Source: Thermoplasmata archaeon | Lineage (GTDB): Archaea; Thermoplasmatota; Thermoplasmata; UBA184 | Length of the DNA: 5,710 bases | Direction of reading: 5' to 3' | Assembly: GCA_027314845.1 (NCBI GenBank) | Contig: DAHVAA010000111.1 | Span: 1-5,710 of the forward strand | Shown: in pieces, positions 1 to 5,425 of the stretch | Position numbering within the stretch: position 1 is the first letter of the stretch | How the letters are laid out: each line of letters starts with the position of its first letter | The notes under the pieces: generated by a model | What the model was told of the DNA's origin: nothing | What the model saw: only the letters and a program-made list of their open reading frames with translations | Database searches by the model: none | Translations under genes and position numbers: made by a program

Positions 1-1
1 C

Positions 2-2422
2 CCGACCTCCGGCTCCGTTCAGGTGACGAACTCCAACCAGTCGGTCGCGATCCTGTGGACCCCGGTCTACCAGCTCTTCTTCTTGGAGAATGGTCTCCAG
101 GTGGGAACCTTGTGGACCGCCACCGTGAACGGCGTCCCTCAGAGCACGACCGGTTCGCTAAGCCCCCCGTTCGACCTTCCGTCGGGTACCCCCTATCGCT
201 ACACCCTCTCGAGCTCCAACTCAAGCTGGGCCGCGAGCAAGAGCTCGGGCAGCGGGGTCCTCAACAGCAACACGACAGTCTCCGTCACCTTCGTGCTGGT
301 CACCTACTCGGCCACCTTCACCGAGACCGGACTACCGCTGGGCACCCTCTGGACCGTGAGCGTCTCGGGATTCCCTTCGGTCTCCTCCACCACCCGCTTC
401 GTGGTGGTTCCTGGCCTGGACAACGGCACGTACACCTATTCGGTGAGCTCGTCGAACTCGAGCTGGACGAGCGCCGGGGGAAGCTTCTCCATCACGGGGG
501 GCCCGGCCTCGGTGGCGGTCGCGTTCACCGAGGTCCAGTACGCGGTGGCCTTCTTCGCGTCGGGACTCCCGCCCGGGACGATCTGGAACGTGACCATGGC
601 CGGGTCGACCCAAACGTCGAAGTCGTCGACGATCACCTTTTCCGAGCCGAACGGGACCTTCCCGTTCTCGGTCGGCGCGATCCCGGGGTGGTCGGAAACC
701 CCGGCGTCGGGCTCGATCACCGTAGCGGGGCGATCGGCGGGGGTCACGATCGTGTGGGCCCGTTCGCTCTACAACGTGACGTTCACCGAGAGCGGGATCA
801 CGACCTCGACGCGGTGGTGGGTCAACCTCACGGGGACCACCGGCAACACCTCGCACGTGGGAAACACCGCCCTCGGGACGAGCATCTACCTCAGCCTCCC
901 GAACGGGACGTATTCGTACACCGTCGCGAGCGCGGACAAACGCTGGCAGCCGATCCCCTACTCGGGCGCCTTCACCGTCGCGGCGGCGGGCCAGCAGCTC
1001 CTGATCACGTTCCACGAGGTCACCTACGCCGTTCTCTTCACCGAAGCCGGCCTCCCCACGGGGATGCAGTGGTGGGCGAACCTTACCGGCGGCCTCACGA
1101 ATGCGTCCACCGGGACGACGATCCTCTACGTCCTCGCGAACGGCTCCTACACGTACCACGTCCAGGCCTCGGACCGCAGCTGGGGAGCCCCGTCCGGCGC
1201 CTTCAACGTGACCGGTGCCCCCCTCTCGATCCCCGTGACGTTCACGAACTTCCTCTACCCCGTCACGTTCAACGAGACCGGACTCGCCGCCGGGACGGCC
1301 TGGTCCGTGACGCTCGGCGGCGTCGTGGGGACATCGAACGGGGGTCCGATCGTGTTCAACGAACCGAACGGGACCTCGAGCTACCAGGTCGGTCGCGTGC
1401 CGGGCTATTCCGCGAAGATTAGCGCCGGCAACGTTACGGTCCGCGGGCACCCCGTGAACCTGACCGTCGCGTTCACGGCGGTCATCTACGACATCGCCTT
1501 CACCGAATCGGGCCTGCCCCGGGGGACCGCGTGGTGGACGAACCTCACGGGGGTGGGCGCGTTCGAGTTCACGGGAACGAGCGGGAAGATCCCGGTTTCG
1601 AACGGGAGCTACCCCTACGTGGTCCAGAGCACCAACCGAAGCTGGGCGCCCCAGGTCCCGACGGGTGTCGTCAACGTATCGGGGGCCTCCGTGAACGTCA
1701 CGGTCGTCTTCCAGGCGGCGCTCTACTCCGTGACGTTCGTGGCGACGGGGCTGCCCAGCGGGGCCGTCTGGACCGTGGTCTTCGCAGGGCAGACCGACCA
1801 CGTCGCGAACCTGTCGGCCACGTTCGCCGTCGGCAACGGGACCTACGCCTTCTCGGTTCCTGCGTACGGGATCTACTTCGCGACCCCGTCGTCCGGTAGC
1901 CTGACCGTCGACGGCCGCTCGGCCACGGTCGCACTCGCGTTCGTCGCCGCGGCGTACACGGTCACGTTCACCGAATCGGGCCTGCCGATCGGGGCCTCCT
2001 GGTCGGTCACGCTCGACGGGGTGACCGAGACGTCGACCAACTCTAGCCTCGTCTTCCGGGTGGCGAACGGAACGTTCCCGTACGTCATCGCGACGTCCGC
2101 CGGGAGCGCACCGAACCCGAGCTCCGGGTGGATCAGCGTTACCGGCACGAGCCGATCGCTTCCCGTGAGCTTCGGCACGACCACGGCGGCCCGTCACTCT
2201 CTTTCCACTTCCGAGCTCGAGATCCTGGCGTTCGCCCTGATCGACCTCGACGTCCTGCTCCTGATCGCCGTTCTGGCCTCGCGGCGTCGTGCCAAGAAGA
2301 CGGCGCCGATCGTCCCGACCCCACCCGCGGGGGCGGTCCTGGGCGGCGGGGAGTTTTCCGGGGCGCCGTCGGGAGCGGCGCAGCCCCCCGCGCCGTCGCT
2401 CGACCCCGCACGCCGAGAGTGA
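2..2422 (+). CDS. Repeat-rich cell-surface protein, C-terminally membrane anchored (5'-truncated by window)
   Basis: Likely an extracellular adhesin or S-layer-associated protein; the exact role is unknown. The frame is open to the window edge. The residues before the first possible start (GTG at 23) already read as the end of another repeat (PTSGSV...), so that GTG is not the true start and the N-terminus and signal peptide lie upstream. Counting from that GTG as residue 1, nine full repeats begin at conserved tyrosines 16, 95, 173, 250, 335, 412, 489, 568 and 645. Each opens like Y-x-V-x-F-T-E-x-G-L-P-x-G-T-x-W and carries a central NG(T/S) and a final V-x-F strand. The ectodomain has no cysteine, only about five lysines, and about 28 N-x-S/T sequons, which suggests heavy N-glycosylation. 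One hydrophobic helix (731-752) is followed by RRRAKK and a Pro/Gly/Ala-rich tail of about 40 residues, so the N-terminus is outside and the C-terminus inside. Similar repeats are recalled from Thermoplasmata thermopsin-like and other secreted proteins; no protease domain is visible in this part. Confidence 0.9.
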   Translation, partial: PTSGSVQVTNSNQSVAILWTPVYQLFFLENGLQVGTLWTATVNGVPQSTTGSLSPPFDLPSGTPYRYTLSSSNSSWAASKSSGSGVLNSNTTVSVTFVLVTYSATFTETGLPLGTLWTVSVSGFPSVSSTTRFVVVPGLDNGTYTYSVSSSNSSWTSAGGSFSITGGPASVAVAFTEVQYAVAFFASGLPPGTIWNVTMAGSTQTSKSSTITFSEPNGTFPFSVGAIPGWSETPASGSITVAGRSAGVTIVWARSLYNVTFTESGITTSTRWWVNLTGTTGNTSHVGNTALGTSIYLSLPNGTYSYTVASADKRWQPIPYSGAFTVAAAGQQLLITFHEVTYAVLFTEAGLPTGMQWWANLTGGLTNASTGTTILYVLANGSYTYHVQASDRSWGAPSGAFNVTGAPLSIPVTFTNFLYPVTFNETGLAAGTAWSVTLGGVVGTSNGGPIVFNEPNGTSSYQVGRVPGYSAKISAGNVTVRGHPVNLTVAFTAVIYDIAFTESGLPRGTAWWTNLTGVGAFEFTGTSGKIPVSNGSYPYVVQSTNRSWAPQVPTGVVNVSGASVNVTVVFQAALYSVTFVATGLPSGAVWTVVFAGQTDHVANLSATFAVGNGTYAFSVPAYGIYFATPSSGSLTVDGRSATVALAFVAAAYTVTFTESGLPIGASWSVTLDGVTETSTNSSLVFRVANGTFPYVIATSAGSAPNPSSGWISVTGTSRSLPVSFGTTTAARHSLSTSELEILAFALIDLDVLLLIAVLASRRRAKKTAPIVPTPPAGAVLGGGEFSGAPSGAAQPPAPSLDPARRE
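68..2182 (+). repeat. Nine tandem ~77-85-residue protein repeats (Ig-like beta-sandwich candidates)
   Basis: The repeats are seen at protein level, with tyrosine-to-tyrosine spacings of 79, 78, 77, 85, 77, 77, 79 and 77 residues. Two subtypes can be told apart. Type A has a tryptophan in the second half (SNSSW, DKRW, DRSW, NRSW), and three copies also have WWxNLTG. Type B has G-x-x-P-G-W/Y or a related loop and then P-x-SG-S-hydrophobic-TV-x-G. The order is B (partial, at the edge), A, A, B, A, A, B, A, B, then an intermediate last copy. DNA identity is mostly diverged, but a 20-base exact match occurs at 1499-1518 and 1967-1986. A beta-sandwich fold is inferred from the alternating hydrophobic pattern and Gly/Asn turns, not shown. 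Confidence 0.88.
2213..2278 (+). other. C-terminal transmembrane anchor of the surface protein
   Basis: The segment runs from ELEILAFALI to LLLIAVLAS and is the only strongly hydrophobic stretch of the protein. It is followed directly by RRRAKK, a positive-inside signal that places the ~40-residue tail in the cytoplasm. Two aspartates sit in the middle of the helix (IDLDVL), which is unusual for a simple anchor. No archaeosortase-type PGF or PEF signal is seen in front of it. Confidence 0.8.
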
Positions 2423-2497
2423 CCCGGGCTCGACCGCCGGGACCCCCCACGGCCTCGGGGAGGGGACGGAAGTCGGCCCCGCGGAAAGGCAATGCCG

Positions 2498-2504
2498 TAA
2501 ATAT
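2498..2504 (+). promoter_or_regulatory. TATA-like box of vapBC
   Basis: TAAATAT is the only AT-rich heptamer in the 105-base gap after the surface-protein gene. Its centre (about 2501) is 27 bases before the ATG at 2528. This is the usual archaeal distance from TATA box to transcription start, so the transcript is predicted to begin at or next to that ATG. Confidence 0.65.
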
Positions 2505-2527
2505 CGCCGGGGCCGATGCCGCCGAGC

Positions 2528-2731
2528 ATGTCGTCGAAGAACGTGGCCGTGCAACGGGCCGTGTACGATGCGTTGAACCGCGAGCGACGGCGCGGAGAGA
2601 GTTTCACCGCGCTCTTCGCCCGGCTGTTGGGCCAGCGAGGGACCCTCGACGAGGTCCGCGGCACCTGGGGGGCTCGAGGGTCGGCCGAGAGCGTCCGTCG
2701 GCTCGCCCGACTGCGGCGGGAGCCGGAGTGA
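2528..2731 (+). CDS. vapB: VapB-type antitoxin (DUF217 family)
   Basis: This is a 67-residue antitoxin that should bind and neutralise the VapC RNase encoded just downstream and repress their shared promoter. The N-terminus (KNVAVQRAVYDALNRERRRGESFTALFARLL) fits the archaeal VapB pattern: a short beta strand, a helix beginning near VYDAL, then G-E-S-F and a second helix. The GxRGTLDEVRGTW stretch and charged C-terminal helix match the toxin-wrapping tail of the family. An in-frame ATG at 2516 would add four residues (MPPS), but the TATA-like box places the transcription start at about 2527-2528, so the second ATG is preferred and the mRNA is probably leaderless. The stop codon lies 7 bases before the vapC start, the usual tight antitoxin-toxin arrangement. 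Family assignment is from recognition of the pattern. Confidence 0.85.
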   Translation: MSSKNVAVQRAVYDALNRERRRGESFTALFARLLGQRGTLDEVRGTWGARGSAESVRRLARLRREPE

Positions 2732-2734
2732 GGT
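2730..2734 (+). promoter_or_regulatory. Shine-Dalgarno of vapC
   Basis: GAGGT overlaps the vapB stop codon (TGA) and sits 4 bases before the vapC ATG. It supports the ATG at 2739 as the start and suggests that vapC translation is coupled to termination on vapB. Confidence 0.6.
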
Positions 2735-2738
2735 CCCG

Positions 2739-3128
2739 ATGAAAGGCCTCGACACTCCGGTGCTCCTCGCGATCCTCCACGACCAGGCGTCGGCCCGAGC
2801 GCTCTTGAGGACGCTGCGTGGCGAAGAGCTCGCCACGACCGAGCTCAACATGTTCGAGTTGAGCGTCCTGGCGGCCGGGGGCCCGCGGCCCGAGCGGCCG
2901 TCGCGCGAGACGGCGCTGGCCCGGCTGCGGCGCCGCATCACCGTCCTCCCGATCACCGCGGACTCGGTCCGCGAGGCCGGTCGCTTCGTGAAGGTCGCCG
3001 CCCGCCGACCCGACTACCAGGCGCTCGTGTGGGGGACCCTAGCGGCCGCCCGATGCGCCGAGTGGATCACGACGCGCCGGTTCGCGCCGCCAAGGGGCCC
3101 GCTCCCGTTCAAGGTCAGGTTCGTCTAG
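2739..3128 (+). CDS. vapC: VapC-type PIN-domain ribonuclease toxin
   Basis: This is a predicted Mg2+-dependent endoribonuclease toxin of 129 residues, the typical size of a single PIN domain. It starts MKGLDTPVLLAIL, matching the LDTNVLL strand that carries the first catalytic aspartate (D5). The second acidic residue is probably E40 in TTELNMFELSVL, and the third D92 in PDYQALVWGTLAAA, the usual D-x-x-I/L-A-A helix. The last conserved acid, normally in a (V/I)TRDxxF stretch, is missing: here the sequence is WITTRRF, with arginines. A single cysteine lies at 106. The gene follows vapB in a two-gene operon on the same strand. The PIN call rests on the motif order, size and partner; whether it is active is uncertain because of the missing fourth acid, although many PIN toxins tolerate variation there. 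Confidence 0.85.
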   Translation: MKGLDTPVLLAILHDQASARALLRTLRGEELATTELNMFELSVLAAGGPRPERPSRETALARLRRRITVLPITADSVREAGRFVKVAARRPDYQALVWGTLAAARCAEWITTRRFAPPRGPLPFKVRFV

Positions 3129-3163
3129 CCGAGGCCGGCCCCGAGCCGACCGCCGAGGTTGCC

Positions 3164-3190
3164 GGACCGGCGCCGTTACGCGGCCGGTCC
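3164..3190. repeat. GC-rich hairpin downstream of vapC
   Basis: GGACCGGC (3164-3171) is perfectly complementary to GCCGGTCC (3183-3190) across an 11-base loop. It begins 35 bases after the vapC stop codon. No T-run follows, so it is not a typical archaeal U-tract terminator. It could be a transcript-end stabiliser or a protein-binding palindrome, or it may be chance in GC-rich DNA. Confidence 0.4.
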
Positions 3191-3356
3191 CGGAGGGTCT
3201 CCGCCCCGGAGGGAGCCTACCACCGCTCGCAACCGTCTTCCGTCGCAGGGATCCGGGGATCGGCCGCGTTCCGGGGCCGGGACGCCCGAGGGACCCTCTC
3301 CGGCGCCCGCGCCGTGCAGGCGCTACAGGAGGGATCGCGGTCCGAGCTCGGAGAGC

Positions 3357-3363
3357 TTATTTA
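3357..3363 (+). promoter_or_regulatory. TATA-like box of the comA-like gene
   Basis: TTATTTA stands out in a GC-rich gap. From its centre (about 3360) transcription is predicted to start near 3386, which gives a leader of about 24 bases before the ATG at 3410. GGAAG directly before that ATG is too close to act as a normal Shine-Dalgarno. Confidence 0.6.
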
Positions 3364-3409
3364 CCGAGGAATCCGATGGCATTGCAGTTCCTGCGTAGAA
3401 CTCGGAAGC

Positions 3410-4411
3410 ATGTCGGCAAGTACTGCGGCCTCCAAGTCGAAGCCCGTCTTCTTCCCGGCCGAGCCCCCTCTCGTCACGCGTCCGAGACCGACCGGCCTCA
3501 CTCACGTTCTCGACCGACTTCGGGGCAAACCTCCCCTGGGTCTCTCGATGCTCGCGCCGTACATCGATGTCGTCAAGATCGGCTGGGGGCTACCGCTCCT
3601 GGTCGCGCGCGACCGACTGCGCGAGCGGATCGAGGAGTACCACGACGTCGGGGTCCTCGTCGCCACCGGCGGAACGCTCCTCGAGTACGCCGTCGCCCAC
3701 GAACGCGAGACCCAGATGCTCGACGAGGCCCGGGAGTTGGGGTTCGACCTCATCGAGATCTCGAGCGGGATCATCGAGTTCTCGCCGGGGCAGCTCGAGC
3801 GGCTCGCCGACCAGGTCGCGCGACGCAGCCTCGAGTACTACATCGAGGTCGGGCGCAAGGACCCGAAGCACCAACTCTCGCTCAAGGAGACGATCGCCCA
3901 GATCGGCCACGCGCGCGGCCTGAAGCCGTCTCGAGTGATCGTCGAGGGGCGGGAGAGCGGCCGATCGGTCGAGATCTACGACGATGCCGGGGCGATCAAG
4001 TGGGACTGGGTCCGTGCCCTCCTCGCCGAGCACCCGCGCGAGGAGCTGCTCTTCGAGGCCCCGTTCGAGTCTCAGCAGGTCCAGCTCCTTCAGGAGCTGG
4101 GCGCGGAGACGAACCTCGCGAACGTGGAGTTCGATTCGGTCGCCGCACTCGCGACCGAACGGCTCGGGCTCCGGGGCGAGACGTTCGGCACGATCCGTCG
4201 GAGCCGCACCGTGCGGGGCCCTCCGGCCGCGAAGTTCCTCTACTTCCTGCTCGAGACGTACCGCGGCCTCGACCAGACCCAGCTCTCGCAGATGTCGCGC
4301 CTGCCGCGGCGCACCGTCCAGAGCGCGCTCGACTCGTTGCGACGCCAGGGGCTGGTCCAAGAAGCGGTCTCGCTCCACGATTCCCGGCGCCGCGAGTACC
4401 GACTGAGCTGA
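3410..4411 (+). CDS. ComA-family phosphosulfolactate synthase domain fused to C-terminal winged helix-turn-helix
   Basis: The protein has 333 residues. Residues about 23-259 match ComA (phosphosulfolactate synthase, which adds sulfite to phosphoenolpyruvate to give phosphosulfolactate, the first step of one coenzyme M route). Visible family motifs are RPTGLTHVLD (26-35), VKIGWG (55-60), ATGGTLLE (85-92), GFDLIEISSGIIE (111-123), EVGRKDP (146-152), VIVEGRESG (176-184), FEAPFESQQV (215-224) and LGLRGETF (252-259). Typical ComA proteins end about here, at ~250 residues. This one continues for about 70: helices at 272-284, 288-295 (QTQLSQMS) and 298-312 (PRRTVQSALDSLRRQGLV), then a charged wing ending HDSRRREYRLS, the layout of a MarR/TrmB-like winged helix. 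The ATG at 3410 is chosen because a TATA-like box lies 47 bases upstream and no homology exists before it. The first 22 residues are low complexity. No other coenzyme M gene is nearby, so the product could serve sulfolactate metabolism or the domain could act as a sensor. ComA homologues also occur in non-methanogens. Confidence 0.88.
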   Translation: MSASTAASKSKPVFFPAEPPLVTRPRPTGLTHVLDRLRGKPPLGLSMLAPYIDVVKIGWGLPLLVARDRLRERIEEYHDVGVLVATGGTLLEYAVAHERETQMLDEARELGFDLIEISSGIIEFSPGQLERLADQVARRSLEYYIEVGRKDPKHQLSLKETIAQIGHARGLKPSRVIVEGRESGRSVEIYDDAGAIKWDWVRALLAEHPREELLFEAPFESQQVQLLQELGAETNLANVEFDSVAALATERLGLRGETFGTIRRSRTVRGPPAAKFLYFLLETYRGLDQTQLSQMSRLPRRTVQSALDSLRRQGLVQEAVSLHDSRRREYRLS

Positions 4412-4457
4412 CGAGGACGGCTCCCCGCCCGTCCGTCGTCAACGCTATCGCGGCGGC

Positions 4458-5363
4458 GTGCTCCCCCGAACGGGTACGAAGTTGGAACCTACGTTGGCAC
4501 GCCCGCTCGAAGGCAAGGTCGCAGTGGTCACCGGAGCGACCTCGGGGATCGGACGCGAGGTGGCGTATCGTTTGGCGCTCGACGGGGCGACCACGGTCGT
4601 TGTCGGGCGCGGAGACTCCCGAGCCGAAGCGACGGCCCGGCAGCTCGCCGCCGCCTCGGGCAATCCGAGGGTAGAGGGGATCGGGGTCTCGGACCTCGCC
4701 CTCCTCTCGGAGGGCCGCCGGGTCGCTCGCGAAGTGCGCGAGCGCTACCCGAAGGTGGGCGTCCTCGTCAACAATGCGGGAGCCTACTACGGTCGTCGGG
4801 AGACGACCGGGGACGGGCTCGAACGCACGTTCGCGCTGAACGTCCTCGCGCCGTTCGTCCTGACGACGGAGCTCGAACGGGTCCTGAGGGCCGGCGCGCC
4901 GTCACGAGTGGTTCAGGTCGCCTCCGCCGCCCACCGAGGCTACGCGCTCGACTTCTCGGACTTGCAGTCGGAGCGTGCGTACCGGGGGTTCGGTGCCTAC
5001 GGGCGGTCGAAGCTCGCCCTCCTCCTCTTGACCCGGGAGCTCGCGCGCCGGTGGCCCGCGAACGAGGTGACGGTCAACGCGGTCCATCCCGGTTTCGTGC
5101 GTTCGGGATTCGGGCGGAACAACGCCGGGGCGACCGCGCTCGCGATCCGTATGTCGAGCGCGCTCTTCGGGACCTCGGTTCGCAAGGGAGCCGATACCCC
5201 GGTCTTCGTCGCCTCGGACCCGAGCCTGGCCGGGATCTCGGGCGCGTACTTCGTCCGGCGACGCACGGCGCCGGGGTCGGCGGCTTCCCGAGACACCGAG
5301 GCCGCCGCTCGACTCTACCAGACCTGCACCGAGCTGGCCGCGACGTCCGTCCCGAAGAACTGA
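4458..5363 (+). CDS. Short-chain dehydrogenase/reductase, retinol-dehydrogenase-like
   Basis: This is a predicted cytoplasmic NAD(P)-dependent oxidoreductase of 301 residues on a Rossmann fold; its substrate is unknown. Classical SDR motifs are in order: TGATSGIG (25-32, cofactor loop), VVVGR (47-51), NNAG (105-108), N128, S156 (VASAAH) and Y181-x-x-x-K185, with VHPG (209-212) after it. The arginine ending the second strand suggests NADP(H) preference. The GDGLERTFALNVLAPFVLT segment and the C-terminal YFVRRR...A.LYQTCTEL tail resemble the retinol dehydrogenase/WW-oxidoreductase branch. The start is uncertain: GTG 4458 gives the longest form, while TTG 4482 or TTG 4494 would trim 8 or 12 residues and still keep the LEGKVAVVTG strand. 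It follows the comA-like gene by 46 bases on the same strand and may share its transcript. No terminator is seen between them. Confidence 0.92.
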   Translation: MLPRTGTKLEPTLARPLEGKVAVVTGATSGIGREVAYRLALDGATTVVVGRGDSRAEATARQLAAASGNPRVEGIGVSDLALLSEGRRVAREVRERYPKVGVLVNNAGAYYGRRETTGDGLERTFALNVLAPFVLTTELERVLRAGAPSRVVQVASAAHRGYALDFSDLQSERAYRGFGAYGRSKLALLLLTRELARRWPANEVTVNAVHPGFVRSGFGRNNAGATALAIRMSSALFGTSVRKGADTPVFVASDPSLAGISGAYFVRRRTAPGSAASRDTEAAARLYQTCTELAATSVPKN

Positions 5364-5394
5364 CCTCTCCGGAAACGGGGACTAGAGTCGAAAC

Positions 5395-5402
5395 CACAAA
5401 AA
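5395..5402 (+). promoter_or_regulatory. A-rich possible promoter element before the fixC-like gene
   Basis: CACAAAAA is the only AT-rich patch between the SDR stop codon and the next gene. It is centred about 26-27 bases before GTG 5426. It is not a good TATA match (no T), so a separate promoter here is only a possibility. Confidence 0.3.
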
Positions 5403-5415
5403 GGACGGTCGTGTC

Positions 5416-5421
5416 GGGAGG
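5416..5421 (+). promoter_or_regulatory. Shine-Dalgarno supporting the fixC-like start
   Basis: GGGAGG ends 4 bases before GTG 5426 and favours that codon over GTG 5411, which has no such element upstream. Confidence 0.55.
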
Positions 5422-5425
5422 CTCC

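Larger units (their letters stand above)
3129..3409 (+). other. Intergenic region between vapC and the comA-like gene
   Basis: No gene is supported in these 281 bases. The reading frame of the downstream gene stays open through it, but the translation is low-complexity Arg/Gly/Pro/Ala with no recognisable motif, and a TATA-like box lies inside it. It holds an 8-bp GC-rich inverted repeat (3164-3190), two copies of CCCGGAGGG 16 bases apart (3189-3197 and 3205-3213), and the promoter-like box at 3357-3363. I found no tRNA-like T-loop or U-tract terminator on either strand. Confidence 0.6.

Noticed and set aside
55..1422. 455-codon + strand frame inside the surface-protein gene
   Set aside because: Arg/His/Pro-rich shadow of the repeat gene in another frame; its apparent periodicity comes from the underlying repeats.
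2128..2742. 204-codon + strand frame overlapping the end of the surface-protein gene and vapB
   Set aside because: Arg/Pro/Gly-rich translation; the frames with the membrane anchor and with the VapB pattern explain the same DNA.
332..2956. Very long minus-strand open frame (874 codons) antisense to the surface protein and vapBC
   Set aside because: It mirrors the codon bias of the GC-rich + strand genes, is dominated by Arg, Gly, Asp and His, has no recognisable motif, and overlaps four well-supported + strand elements.
3129..3350. Possible tRNA or small structured RNA after vapC
   Set aside because: No T-loop, anticodon arm or acceptor pairing could be found on either strand; only a simple hairpin is present.
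3029..3409. N-terminal extension of the comA-like protein back to an ATG at 3029
   Set aside because: It would overlap vapC, its translation is low complexity with no ComA similarity, and a TATA-like box at 3357-3363 lies inside it.
3590..4378. 262-codon minus-strand frame opposite the comA-like gene
   Set aside because: Composition is Leu/Glu/Arg/Asp-rich without motifs, and the + strand frame has clear ComA and wHTH motifs throughout.
3376..4674. 432-codon + strand frame overlapping the comA-like and SDR genes
   Set aside because: Arg/Pro-rich frameshift shadow that crosses two real genes and has no motif.
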